From the NCBI RefSeq assembly GCF_903064525.1, contig NZ_LR797830.1, forward strand, positions 1,550,001-1,614,000: 64,000 nucleotides of DNA, in the 5' to 3' direction. This document shows positions 9,367 to 18,786 of this stretch, piece after piece. Below the pieces are notes generated by a model. That model had not been told where the DNA came from. It did not search any database and was given only the letters and a program-made list of their open reading frames with translations. The position numbers were made by a program, and so were the translations under genes. This DNA comes from Methylacidimicrobium sp. AP8. Lineage in GTDB: Bacteria > Verrucomicrobiota > Verrucomicrobiia > Methylacidiphilales > Methylacidiphilaceae. Position 1 is the first letter of the stretch, and every line of letters starts with the position of its first letter.

Positions 9367-9379
9367 CTAGCGGCCCTGC

Positions 9380-10450
9380 TCACTTGTGGGCGATGACGAA
9401 GAGCAGGGCCGTGTCGAGCACCATCCAGGCGAAGGAGAGCATGAGGAGGATCTCCACCGCGATGAAGAAGTTGGTGGAGATGAAATTCTGCGCCGAGCTG
9501 TAGCACTGCTCGATCCGGTCGAGCTTCGCGTTGACCGCCTTCGAAAGGTCTCCGATGTCGAAGACCTGCTCGACGTAGCGGTAGATCGTCCGCAGGTGCC
9601 AGTCCGAGTCGATCCTCAGCACATTGCCGAACACCTGGTAGATCGACTCGACGATCGCCAGCTTGTCGCGAACGAAGTCCATCGCCTCGCTCGAGAAGCG
9701 CTCGTACCAGCGCGGCATCACCCAGAACTTGTGCCAGGGCGGAAGGTGGGCCACGAGGGTCCGGGCGCGCCCGATCTCCCGGTCGAGCAAGGAGTTGTAC
9801 GACCGCAGGTTCCAGTAGACGGCATAGGCGAGCCGGATCATATCGAGGATCGTTTCGGCCTCGAAGGAGGAGATCACCGCGCCGAACCGCTTGATGAGGA
9901 TCAACTCGTTTTCGTAGTAGCCGAAGTTGACCAGCTTCTCCTGCTCGAGGACGAAGGAGGAGAGCATGTCGTAGCTCGGCTCCCCCGAGACCATTCCGTA
10001 TAAGGTCTTCCGGTTCTCGCGGAGAAAGACCTCGGCGTCCCCGATGACCCCCGGCTCCAGGGAAAGGATCGGGAAGACCTGGATCTCCTCCAGCCGGACC
10101 TCGTACTGGTAGGTGGCGAACTGCTTCGCCTCCCCGAGCACCTCGCCAACGGTCGCCCGTGCCCACTCGGCGATCGGAGCCGAACCGACCCGGAGCAGAT
10201 CGATTCGCGAGGCGAGGTTGGCGTAGAAATCGAGATCCACCTGGACAAAGAAGGAAACCTGGAGGAGGCCCACCCCGAAGTTGTAGATCCGGGCCACGGC
10301 GTCGCCTTCGGCCAGGGGCGTTCCCCGGAACGAGATCGGCTCGGTCCTCGGCCGGGCGAACTGCTTCATCAGACCCTTGGTCACCGGCTCCCGGAAGTCG
10401 AGCTCCAGCCCCATGTCGAAGGGGATCAGAAAGAACACCTGCGCTTTCAT
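9380..10450 (-). CDS. Membrane-anchored protein, possibly RMD1/DUF155-like
   Basis: A 356-aa protein that I cannot assign with certainty. The N-terminal half is a mixed alpha/beta region; the middle has FGYYENELILIKRFGAVISS, and the C-terminal third is a long helical stretch (SIYQVFGNVLRIDSDWHLRT, FDIGDLSKAVNAKLDRIEQC) ending in one or two hydrophobic helices (EILLMLSFAWMVLDTALLFV). That layout, a helical hairpin before a C-terminal membrane anchor, resembles the RMD1/YagE (DUF155) family, but no signature is decisive. It converges on the MITE and is transcribed away from the aminopeptidase-like gene. Confidence 0.7.
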   Translation of the reverse strand: MKAQVFFLIPFDMGLELDFREPVTKGLMKQFARPRTEPISFRGTPLAEGDAVARIYNFGVGLLQVSFFVQVDLDFYANLASRIDLLRVGSAPIAEWARATVGEVLGEAKQFATYQYEVRLEEIQVFPILSLEPGVIGDAEVFLRENRKTLYGMVSGEPSYDMLSSFVLEQEKLVNFGYYENELILIKRFGAVISSFEAETILDMIRLAYAVYWNLRSYNSLLDREIGRARTLVAHLPPWHKFWVMPRWYERFSSEAMDFVRDKLAIVESIYQVFGNVLRIDSDWHLRTIYRYVEQVFDIGDLSKAVNAKLDRIEQCYSSAQNFISTNFFIAVEILLMLSFAWMVLDTALLFVIAHK

Positions 10451-10574
10451 CGGTCTTGCATTTGTCTATCTTATCACTTCTCCTGGTTTCTTCCAGTTTC
10501 CGGCTGCCCGTCCTCGCTTTTTCGGCCGGCAACCTCTTCTTGCCCGAGGCGGGGTTCTCCCGTTTACTGGAGCG

Positions 10575-11729
10575 ATGCATCCGGCTCCGAGCGCCTTTCC
10601 CCGGTTCGACCTCTCGCGGCTCCTTCGGACCGTCTTCGCCCCGCGCCGCGCAGAGCGGATCGCCCTCCTCATCGATCTACCGGATCCGCGGCGGGTTCGC
10701 GGCTTCGCCTTCCTGGACGACCCGTCCCTCTCGGTGCAGCGGCTCGCCTACGAGGTCTTTTTCGAAGGGCTGCGACACGGGGTCCGGGACGAGCTGGGCC
10801 TGGCCGGCGGCGACCTCTTCGCCTATGCGGAGACCGGGGGCAGCAACCTCGACCTGCCCTGCGAAGCCTTCGACGTCTCCGGCAACCGGCTCCTCTTCGA
10901 CCGGGACCTCTACCCCCGCTTCGATCTCTTCCTCTGCTTCTCCCGCTTCTCGGCGACCGCCCCCCTGACCGCCAAGGCCAAGGCCTTCGGCTTCCGCGGA
11001 GCGACCCTCCACGGGCTTAACCGGACGATCCTGGCCAGCGGCCTCTCGGTCGACTACGAGGCGGTGAGCCGGCAGGCGGAGATCCTCCGTTCCGGCCTCT
11101 CCGGGGCCGATCGCTTCCGCATCGACTACCGGATCGAGGGCGTCCCGCTCTCGCTGACCCTGGAGACCGCCGGTGCGGAGGCGCAGAAGAGCCACGGCCT
11201 CTGCCGGGGGGAAAAGCCGGATATCGTCAACCTGCCGGCCGGGGAAGTCTACTTTGTCCCTACCGGAGCCGAAGGCGCGTTCCCTTATCGCTGGGAGGAC
11301 GGAACCATCGCGATCGTCGAGGTCTTCGGCGGACGAGCCCGCAGGGCGCGCCTGCTCCGCGGCGATCCCGCCCGGGTCGAGCTCTACAACCGCCGCCTGG
11401 CCGAGGATCCGGCCGCCGGGGAGGTGGGCGAGCTCGGCTTCGGCACCCAGGAGCTGCCGCCCGCCGGCGCGGACATCCAGGACGAGAAGATCCTCGGCAC
11501 CTTCCACATCGCAACCGGGCGGTCCGACCACCTGGGAGGCCCGCTGGGCCCCTCGGCCTTCCGCCAGCCCCGGAACGCGACCCACGACGACATTCTCTTC
11601 GCCCCATTCCAGACTCCCTACGTCGAGGCCCCCCAGGTGCGGATGGAGCGAGGGGCCGAGACCCGGATTCTTCTCGAGGAGTACCGGCCCGGGCCCTATT
11701 TCCGCCAGCTGCTGGGCCGCCGGGAATGA
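10575..11729 (+). CDS. Aminopeptidase T (M29)-like protein
   Basis: A 384-aa protein resembling the metal-binding half of M29 aminopeptidases. The motifs NLPAGEVYFVPTGAEG, GELGFGTQELP, LGTFHIATGRSDHLGG and NATHDDILF match the order of metal ligands in that family (Glu, Glu, His, His/Asp). The N-terminal half is less conserved, so peptidase activity is an inference. Its stop overlaps the start of the methyltransferase gene (ATGA), implying coupled translation. Such peptidase-like genes next to mercaptohistidine methyltransferase-like genes suggest a role in small-molecule rather than protein metabolism, but that is speculative. Confidence 0.7.
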   Translation: MHPAPSAFPRFDLSRLLRTVFAPRRAERIALLIDLPDPRRVRGFAFLDDPSLSVQRLAYEVFFEGLRHGVRDELGLAGGDLFAYAETGGSNLDLPCEAFDVSGNRLLFDRDLYPRFDLFLCFSRFSATAPLTAKAKAFGFRGATLHGLNRTILASGLSVDYEAVSRQAEILRSGLSGADRFRIDYRIEGVPLSLTLETAGAEAQKSHGLCRGEKPDIVNLPAGEVYFVPTGAEGAFPYRWEDGTIAIVEVFGGRARRARLLRGDPARVELYNRRLAEDPAAGEVGELGFGTQELPPAGADIQDEKILGTFHIATGRSDHLGGPLGPSAFRQPRNATHDDILFAPFQTPYVEAPQVRMERGAETRILLEEYRPGPYFRQLLGRRE

Positions 11730-12460
11730 GCTCCTCCTTTTACGAAACGGAGCGGGCCCTCGCGCAATACATGATCCTCCACTACGGGGCGCCCGAGTGG
11801 CAGCTGCCGAGCGGCGCCCCGCCGGAGCTGGCCGACTTCCCCGTCCGCTGCGTGCAGGAGGGTTTCCGCTGGGAGGAGCTCCCCCCCGATCCTACCGCCC
11901 TCGAGCTCGGCTGCGCGGTCGGGCGCTCCTGCTTCGAGCTCTCCCGGCGCTGCCGCCGCGTCCTCGGGGTCGACCGTTCCGCAACCTTCATCCGGGCCGC
12001 ACTCCGCCTCCAGGCGGAGGGGTCGCTCCGCTGCCCGGTCCCCGGGGAAGGAGAAGAGGCTTCCGAGCAGCGCTTCTCCCTTCCGCCACGCGTCCGCCCG
12101 GAACGGGTGGTTTTTGCGGTCGGCGACGCCCTGTCGGCCGGCCGGGACGAGCCGTTCGATCTTCTCCTCGCCGCCAACCTCCTCGACCGGCTTGCCGATC
12201 CGGCGGCCTTCCTCGACCGGCTTCCTTCCCTCGTCCGCCCCGGCGGACAGCTTCTCCTCACCTCCCCCTACAGCTGGCTCCCGGAATACACGCCGCGGGA
12301 ACGTTGGCTTGTTCCAGGCTCCAAACGGGTCGCCTCGCTGCTGGAGAGGAGGTTCACCCTCCTGCGCCGGTGGGAGCTGCCGCTTGTTCTCCGCGAGCAT
12401 CCCCGGAAGTTCCAGTGGTGCCTCCCGGAGGCCACGCTCTGGCGCAGGAACTGGGACTAG
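11726..12460 (+). CDS. Putative 4-mercaptohistidine N1-methyltransferase
   Basis: A 244-aa SAM-dependent methyltransferase. The start (SSFYETERALAQYMILHYG) matches the beginning of the methyltransferase domain found at the C-terminus of OvoA, which N-methylates 4-mercaptohistidine to ovothiol A. The SAM loop is ALELGCAVGRSCFELSR, followed by VLGVDRSATFI and FDLLLAANLLDRL. The OvoA sulfoxide-synthase part (DinB and FGE-like domains) is absent here and not elsewhere in the window. It overlaps the aminopeptidase-like gene by four bases. Ovothiol itself remains unproven as the product. Confidence 0.78.
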   Translation: MSSSFYETERALAQYMILHYGAPEWQLPSGAPPELADFPVRCVQEGFRWEELPPDPTALELGCAVGRSCFELSRRCRRVLGVDRSATFIRAALRLQAEGSLRCPVPGEGEEASEQRFSLPPRVRPERVVFAVGDALSAGRDEPFDLLLAANLLDRLADPAAFLDRLPSLVRPGGQLLLTSPYSWLPEYTPRERWLVPGSKRVASLLERRFTLLRRWELPLVLREHPRKFQWCLPEATLWRRNWD

Positions 12461-12472
12461 CGGCTCGGGCCT

Positions 12473-13807
12473 TCAGGGGCGCTTGGGCACCGCCCGCCGG
12501 AGGATGCGCTCCCCCTTCCGCTCGATCGGCGTCGGCACGCTTTTTTTGAGCGCCCAATCGATTCTCGGCGTCAGGTCCTCCTGTACATTGTCGCTGGTGC
12601 CCGAAAGCCGCACCGTCGTCCAAAAATAGCCTCCCGGCCCCGGCTGGAAGAGCCCGACGTCGACCCGAGGCGCCAGCTGCGCCAGATCGGACCGGACCCC
12701 GACGTTGAGAACCCCGGACACCCGCTTCCCCACGACCTCGGCCCAGCCGTTGAGAGCCATCGCATCCCCCGATTGCACGTCGATGTCGGTGATGCGCAGC
12801 CAGTCTCCCTTCCCCTCGACGTGGCATTGCGCCCGGCTCAGCGTCAGATCCTGGAGCGCGGACACGCGCAAAAGGGAGTCGATGGCGATCAGGAAAGGAA
12901 TGCCGTGCAAAGAACCGTCATCGAGAAAGAGGTCCCCCCTGGCCTCGGCCGGCTCCGCCCCTTTGGCCACCACCTTGCCGAAGCCGTGAATCGTGCCCGT
13001 CACCCGGTGTTGCCACGGGCCGGGGAGAACGGCCTTGGTGGGCACCGCGCGGATCTGCCAGGAAAGGTCGGTCGACTCCGTAGGGAAGAGCGCCAGCTTC
13101 CCGGTTCCCGCAATCAGCGCCTCGGGCGCGCTCCGAAGGTGGAGTTCGGCCGACTCTACCCGTACCGTCCTTCCCGCCAAAAGACCATGCGCCTCGGTTA
13201 GCACCAGCTCCGGCAGCTCCGCCACCCGGACATGCCCGCCACGGGCCCGCAGCGCGATGCCCTCTTCGCTCCGCTCTCCGCGCAGATCGATCTCGTCGGC
13301 CATCCCGCCGCCGCCGAGCTCCGCCGGCCACCTGACGCTCAGGTGGGAGACGCGGAACCGCTGGGGCAGCACGCTCGCCACCTCCCTCCCGATCCCTCCC
13401 GGCGAGCCCGGAGCCGCCGCCTCCTCGGCGGAGGCCTTCTGCAATAGGATCTTGAGCCTGACGATCGAGGCCCGGCGCACCTCCAAGGAAAGGCGGAGCA
13501 AGGCGAGCGGATCGATCTCGATCCGGATGTTTTTGGCCTGGATCGAGGCGAAATGGGAGCCCGGCGCACCTTTCCCCTGATATCCCTTGGTGGCCAATCC
13601 GAAACCGGCAAAGGCAAAGGGCTCGAAAGTCCCCTGGCAGCCGGTCGCCCGCTCGATCAGATCCGCGGCATAGCCGGCGAACCGCTTCCCCCGGACGAAG
13701 CCGTTGAGCCAGAGTGCTCCCGTCCCCCCCGCTCCCAGGAGGACGACCAGCAGAGTCAGCGCTGCAATCCGGAGCCAGCAAAAGCAGCGTTCTTTGGAAA
13801 TGGCCAT
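12473..13807 (-). CDS. AsmA-like membrane-anchored protein
   Basis: A 444-aa protein with one N-terminal membrane helix (RIAALTLLVVLLGAGGTGAL) and a long periplasmic region with alternating beta strands. Phrases such as ATGCQGTFEPFAFAGFGLAT and IEIDPLALLRLSLEVRRASI are typical of the AsmA/DUF748 chorein-related superfamily, thought to bridge the envelope and move lipids. I chose the start at 13807, just before the hydrophobic segment. The upstream frame stays open but adds nothing recognisable. It converges with the methyltransferase gene. Confidence 0.6.
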   Translation of the reverse strand: MAISKERCFCWLRIAALTLLVVLLGAGGTGALWLNGFVRGKRFAGYAADLIERATGCQGTFEPFAFAGFGLATKGYQGKGAPGSHFASIQAKNIRIEIDPLALLRLSLEVRRASIVRLKILLQKASAEEAAAPGSPGGIGREVASVLPQRFRVSHLSVRWPAELGGGGMADEIDLRGERSEEGIALRARGGHVRVAELPELVLTEAHGLLAGRTVRVESAELHLRSAPEALIAGTGKLALFPTESTDLSWQIRAVPTKAVLPGPWQHRVTGTIHGFGKVVAKGAEPAEARGDLFLDDGSLHGIPFLIAIDSLLRVSALQDLTLSRAQCHVEGKGDWLRITDIDVQSGDAMALNGWAEVVGKRVSGVLNVGVRSDLAQLAPRVDVGLFQPGPGGYFWTTVRLSGTSDNVQEDLTPRIDWALKKSVPTPIERKGERILRRAVPKRP

Positions 13808-13977
13808 GCGGCTCCATCCTATCCAATTGCAGCCGGAAGCATAGCCAACGGGTGCTTCCCGCCCGATGCTTTTTTGGCCTTTCCTACCAGGAAAATGCGG
13901 CCGCTCTTGCCAAAATCGGGAAAATCCCTTCTCTTCTCCCCCGGAGCGCCCGCCGTGCCGCCGGCTTCCCGCGTCAG

Positions 13978-14050
13978 GCACCCGTAGCTCAGGGGATAGA
14001 GCAGCGGATTTCTAATCCGTTGGTCGCAGGTTCGAATCCTGCCGGGTGCG
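13978..14050 (+). tRNA. tRNA-Arg (TCT)
   Basis: The cloverleaf is complete: acceptor GCACCCG/CGGGTGC, D arm with AGCTCAGGGGATAGAGC, anticodon stem GCGGA/TCCGT with loop TTTCTAA (anticodon TCT) and T loop GGTTCGAATCC. CCA is not encoded. Confidence 0.95.
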
Positions 14051-14432
14051 ACTAGATTAAAATCGACTTCCGAAAGCTATTTCCTCTGGAATCGCAAGCA
14101 TAAGCCGATTTTGCCATAGGCGCACTTGTATAACCCAAAGAGACCCAAAAACACCCATACGCGCTCCCCAAAAGTGGCGAGAAAATGGCGAGAAGATTGG
14201 CGGGAGAGGACAGCGGTTCAGCCCCAACACTGTCCTCTCCAGCTCCCCATTCCACCAGCCTTCGAGGGGTGCTCCTATACGCGCGTACACTATTTTCGGA
14301 TCTGCGTCGGGCGGGATGCTTCCCGCCCCTACGTCAAGCCCCGGCGGTGCGGTGGCCTTGCCGAGAGGATGCCTCCTCCGCTGCCAAATGGCTGTGACGC
14401 CGACGCCAGCGGCTTCGGCCCGGGACGGCGGG
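14051..14432. other. Non-coding stretch between tRNA-Arg and the IS cluster
   Basis: No gene recognised. A GC-rich hairpin (GGGCGGGATGCTTCCCGCCC) lies around 14309-14328. The area 3' of a tRNA gene is a usual integration site, but I find no integrase and no repeat of the tRNA 3' end, so an old scar is only possible. Confidence 0.5.
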
Positions 14433-14475
14433 TGATCTTTCTTCGAAAACGTGGACGGGGCTTCGGAGGGTTTAG

Positions 14476-16186
14476 CCCCGATATCTCACCAATAGCGGGC
14501 ATAGCGGAGGGCAAAAAAGCCGACAAAAGGGCATAGGAAAGGCCGTCTTTCCCTGGTATAAGTGCGTTAAGAAGACGTTACTACAACCAGAAAAAAGAAA
14601 CGGCCTTCCATGACAGAGTGTAGCCAAGAGACTTTTGCGTTTACAGATCATTTTTCGCGACGGGTGGAAGCGGGATTTACCGCGGGTCGGATCTCCAGCG
14701 ATGGGGGCGCAATTCTGTTGCGGGAAGCGGATCGGAAGATCGGTTTGTTAAGACGGTTAGAGGGTTGCTTCGTGGATCGACGCCATCCGAAACGCATTGT
14801 GCATCGGGTACGGGAGATGCTTGCCCAGCGCATTTTCGGGATTGCGATGGGCTACGAAGACCTCGACGACCATGAGCAGTTGCGGACCGATCCGCTGGTT
14901 GCTCTCCTGAGCGGGAAAAGCGATCTGGAAGAGGATCTGGCGGGCAAGAGCACCCTCAACCGGCTGGAGCTGGTGGGTCGAAGCGAGCGCTACCACAAGA
15001 TCGACTACTCGGCCGAAGCGATCGACCGTCTTCTGGTCGATCTCTACCTCCAATCGCATCCCCAGCCCCCTGAGGAGGTGGTGCTCGATCTGGATGCGAC
15101 CGACATCCCCCTTTACGGACATCAGCCGGAGCGCTTCTTCCATGGTTACTAGGACTCCTACTGCTATTTGCCGCTCTACATCTTTGCTGGCGATCAACTC
15201 CTTGGCGTCCGGCTTCGGCCATCGAACCAGGATGCGTCGGCGGGCTCCCTTACGGAGGTGAGCCGGATCGTGGAACAACTCCGTACCCGTTGGCCCGGAG
15301 TCCGGATCGTGCTCCGGGCCGATTCGGGCTTCTGCCGGGAAGAGATCATGGCTTGGTGCGAAGCCAATCAAGTCGACTACCTCTTCGGCTTGGCCCGCAA
15401 CGAGCGCTTGTGCCGGACCATTCAGGGGTCGATGGAGCAAGCCCGTCGTCTGCACGAGTCGAGTGGCAAGCCGGCCCGCTTCTTTACCGAGTTTGCCTAC
15501 CGCACCTTGAGCAGCTGGTCGAGGGAGCGCCGGGTGGTCGCCAAAGCCGAGTACCTGGAAAGAGGGGAGAATCCGCGCTTTGTCGTGACCTCTCTCTCCA
15601 CCGAGGAGTGGCCCGCCCAAAACCTTTACGAGAAGCTCTACTGTGCTCGTGGCGACATGGAGAATCGGATTAAGGAACAACTCTACCTCTTTGCCGACCG
15701 GCTCTCGACCGCGCAAATGGCCAGCAACCAACTTCGCCTCTACTTCTCGGCTCTCGCTTACACCCTGGTCGAAGCGCTGCGACGGCTCGGTCTGCGAGGA
15801 ACGGACTGGGCCGAGGCCCAGGTCGACACCCTCCGGCTCAAGCTCTTTAAGATCGGCACGCTGGTCCGAGTCAGCGTCCGCCGCGTCTTCCTCTCGATGA
15901 GTAGCGCCTATCCTTGGAAGAGCCTCTTTACCCACGTCTTCCGAGTGCTGCGTTGTTGAGCAGGTATCAAAACCCCACCTTCTTCTCCTTCCGCAAAGCC
16001 TACGATCGGGCGGAGCCTTGCTCCACAACCGGCTTTTTGCGCTTTGCAGCGCTCGCGTTAAGGCAAATCGAATGAAAATCTTGCTCGATCCTGCCTCACG
16101 AAGAGCTCTGCGCGGCCGGAACTGCTCGCAAGCGACTCGATCGGCACCTCTCTCGCCCGAAAGCTCGTACTGGTGAGAAATGGGGG
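14476..16186 (+). mobile_element. IS1380-family element, copy 1
   Basis: 1711 bp, with ends CCCCGATATCTCACCAATA (left) and, in reverse complement, CCCCCATTTCTCACCAGTA (right). It is flanked by TTAG duplications at 14472-14475 and 16187-16190. The site of insertion is inside IS3 element A, just beyond its orfB stop. About 230 bp after the transposase are non-coding. Confidence 0.92.
14610..15959 (+). pseudogene. IS1380 transposase with internal amber codon
   Basis: The 449-codon frame encodes a DDE transposase: LDLDATDIPLYGHQPERF, IVLRADSGFCREEIMAWCE and DMENRIKEQLYLFADRLST carry the catalytic acids. Codon 181 is TAG (15150-15152) where the other copy has TAC (Tyr). Only this single base separates it from an open frame at that point, so the copy died recently or depends on readthrough. 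An internal start could give a C-terminal product. Confidence 0.9.
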
Positions 16187-17026
16187 TTAGTTGTTTAGGT
16201 TAGCGAGATTATTTTCGAAGTCCAGCGGGGATTGGTAATGGAGGCCGCTATGAAGGCGGCGGCGGTTGTAGAAGCATTCGATGTAATCGAAGATCATGAT
16301 CTTGGCCTCTTGTTTTGTTTTCGGGAGGAAGCAGCCGAAGCACTCGGTTTTGAGCGTGGCCCAGAAGGATTCCATCATGGCATTGTCATAACACTGTCCC
16401 TTGCGGCTCATGGAGGCGACGGCACCGCAGGAGTGCAGTAGCGCGTTGAACTCTCCGCTGGCATACTGGACGCCGCGATCGGAATGGTGCAAGAGCCCTG
16501 GGTCGGGGCGTCGGCTTTTTCAGGCCTTCTTCCAGGCTCTTGTCACCAAAGAGGTAGAGAGCGAGTCCTCGGCATGCCAGCCGACAGACCGGCGGGAACC
16601 ACCATCGAGGATGGCGGAAAGAGAAAGCCAGCCCTCGGCGGTGAGGATGGAGGTGATGTCACCGATCCAGATCTGGTTGGGGCGATCCGGCGCGGGCATC
16701 CGGGCCAGCCAGTTGTCGGCGACCGGAAGGCGATGGGCGCTATCGGTGGTTTGGGGACGGAAGCGGCGTTTTTGTTTCGCGCGCAGACCGAGCTCCCGCA
16801 TTAAGCGGGCCACCCGATTTTTGCCGCAAGGCTCTCCGGCCTTACGCAGTGCCCAGGTGATGCGCGGGCTGCCATAGCTTCTCCGGCTTTCCAGGAAAAC
16901 TGGATGGATGGCCGCAAGCAGTTGCTTGTCCCGTTGTAGACGGCTTCCCCGGTCCTTGTGCCGGTGAGCATGGAAGCCGCTCCGGGAAACCTCCAGAGCT
17001 TCGGCCAATTCGGTGAGGCAATAATC
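16187..17026 (-). pseudogene. IS3 element A orfB (rve integrase), disrupted
   Basis: The integrase catalytic frame of IS3 element A. It reads YCLTELAEALEVSRSGFHAH, PNQIWIGDITSILTAEGWLS (first Asp), LLHHSDRGVQYASGEF (second Asp) and YDNAMMESFWATLKTECF (Glu). The original start lies at 18464 (MQKMTK), beyond the ISL3 insertion, which now supplies a new start (MKQRGG at 17044). An in-frame TGA sits at 16520-16522 between the first and second catalytic blocks. Both lesions make it inactive. Confidence 0.88.
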
Positions 17027-18438
17027 GCCTCCTCGCTGTTTCATGTGGCCAAGGCGGGAATATCCAACCTCAGCTTTCCGGCTTTGAGGAAAGCGGCGAT
17101 CCGTAAGCACCGAAAGCTTCGGAAGCCTCTGGCCATCCTTTTGGCAAGCTGGATGAGTCCGTTGATCGCCTCGATGAGACCATTGGTCACCCGGCTCTGG
17201 AGGAAAGCAAGGACGCCGTCCAGATGGTCTTTGATCGTCTTGGAAAGCTTTCGGAAGGGAGCAAGCCGGCTGCGGTCGGCCCACTGGAACCACCAGCGGA
17301 GCTCTTGGGGATCCTCTTGGGCGAGGATCTCTTGCAGAGCCTCCCGCAACCCAATGGCTCTTCCCAGTCGGGGGTAGGCTGCACAAAGGGAAGCACGCAG
17401 ACTCTTCTGCTCCCTGCTTCGCGTCCATTCGTTGCCTCGCAGCGCCCAGAGGCTTCCCTTCGGCAGCAGCCCCTGACGCACGAACTCCTTGCGTACTTGG
17501 TCGACCGCCTCTCCCGCCATCTGCATGAGGTGGAAGCGGTCAAAGACGATCTGCGCCTTGGGGAAGTGCTCCTTGGCTCCGCAAATGTAGGAAGGGCTCA
17601 TGTCCATGCAGATTAGCTCGATCTGCTCGGAACTCGCTCCATGCTCGCGCATCTCCTTGGCAAATGCCTCCAAGGCCTCCTTCCCTTTGCCTTCCGCCAG
17701 GAAGAGGAGCTTCCGGCTCTCCGCGTCGGTAACGGCGGTCACGTAGCGGTGACCCCGCTTGCTGCTGGTCTCGTCGACCAAGATCCGCTTCACCCCGCTC
17801 CAATCCTCCTTCCGATAGGCCTTTTCCACGTAATGCTCCAAGATTCTCCACAGCCGGGTGTCCTGCTCCTTGAGCATCTTGGCCACCTGGGAAACCGGCA
17901 TCTCCTGGGAAAGCATCAGGATGACCGCCTCCATCATCAAGGTAAACCCGCTCCCCGGTCTGGCCCAGGGAACTTCCGCCAACCGCACTCCGTGCTCCGG
18001 ACAGTCCACCCGAGGAACCCGCGCCACCAGCTCGGTCTTGTACTGCCAGAAGTTCATGTGCCTCCACCGCTTCTCCACCGTGTCGTGCGCAGGAGAAGGA
18101 CGCCCGCATTCCGGACAGGGGAACCGATGGCCCTCGCGAAAATCGAGCCAGATCTTCAAGGTGTGATCCACCGCAGACAGTTCGCTTCGAGTCACCTTCC
18201 ATTCCGGACCCAACTGTAAGGCCATCCCAAAAAGCTTGTTCGCATCCATGCCCGAAGAATCGGAAAACGAGGCGAGCTTGGCAATCCGCCGTCAAGGAGG
18301 ATCGACGAAGTCGAAGTGTCCTTGACGGCAATTCGCCCGGACTCAAAATCCGTCGAAGACGGATGGCAAGAACACCGTTTCTTGCCATCCCTCAATGGCA
18401 AATCTGCCTCCTCCGCCCATTCCATTCAGCGAAGAGCC
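17027..18438 (-). mobile_element. ISL3-family element, copy 1
   Basis: 1412 bp with ends GGCTCTTCGCTGAATGGA and GCCTCCTCGCTGTTTCAT. It is flanked by the 8-bp duplication GATTATTG (complement at 17019-17026 and 18439-18446), as expected of ISL3. It sits in the start region of IS3 element A orfB. Confidence 0.95.
17041..18249 (-). CDS. ISL3-family transposase
   Basis: A 402-aa intact transposase. It has an N-terminal zinc-finger-like part (FPCPECGRPSPAHD and RVDCPEHGV), then the DDE domain with RILVDETSSKRGHRYVTAV, ICMDMSPSYICGA, FDRFHLMQMAGEAVD and the C-terminal GLIEAINGLIQLAKRM. It is nearly identical to the copy at 25109-26317, indicating recent duplication. Stop TGA lies 14 bp from the element end. 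Confidence 0.95.
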   Translation of the reverse strand: MDANKLFGMALQLGPEWKVTRSELSAVDHTLKIWLDFREGHRFPCPECGRPSPAHDTVEKRWRHMNFWQYKTELVARVPRVDCPEHGVRLAEVPWARPGSGFTLMMEAVILMLSQEMPVSQVAKMLKEQDTRLWRILEHYVEKAYRKEDWSGVKRILVDETSSKRGHRYVTAVTDAESRKLLFLAEGKGKEALEAFAKEMREHGASSEQIELICMDMSPSYICGAKEHFPKAQIVFDRFHLMQMAGEAVDQVRKEFVRQGLLPKGSLWALRGNEWTRSREQKSLRASLCAAYPRLGRAIGLREALQEILAQEDPQELRWWFQWADRSRLAPFRKLSKTIKDHLDGVLAFLQSRVTNGLIEAINGLIQLAKRMARGFRSFRCLRIAAFLKAGKLRLDIPALAT

Positions 18439-18446
18439 CAATAATC

Positions 18447-18786
18447 TTTGGTCATTTTTTGCATCACCGCATATCGCTGGCAGGCATCTCGGCCGACCCA
18501 ATGCTTTTTGTAAAATGTCGCGCTGAGGGCGCAGATAGTCGTTTTCCTGGCGCAACCTCCGCAGCTCGCGCTGCTCGGGCGATTCGGCCGCCAACGTCTT
18601 GGGATCGCTGAAAGCCCGACCGCCTTGGTCTTCCTTGACCCACAGATTCAGCGACCAATGGGAAACGCCCAGATCGCGAGCTACCTCGTGAATCGAACGC
18701 CCCCCTCGCACCAGGGCCACCGCATTCTCTTTACACTCGCGGTCATAACGCCGCGCGAACTTGCTGCTGCTCTTTCCGTTGTTCAT
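18447..18786 (-). pseudogene. IS3 element A orfA, truncated by ISL3
   Basis: The helix-turn-helix protein of the IS3 element: SSKFARRYDRECKENAVALV, GRSIHEVARDLGVSHWSLNL and the leucine-zipper-like ELRRLRQENDYLRPQRDILQ. Its 3' end is separated from orfB by the ISL3 insertion, and the frame now reads into ISL3 sequence. In intact relatives orfA and orfB are joined by a programmed frameshift. Confidence 0.85.

Noticed and set aside
17041-17044. An operon link between the ISL3 transposase and the IS3 integrase because of the ATGA overlap
   Set aside because: The overlap is accidental: the ATG belongs to ISL3 and replaces the real orfB start beyond the insertion.
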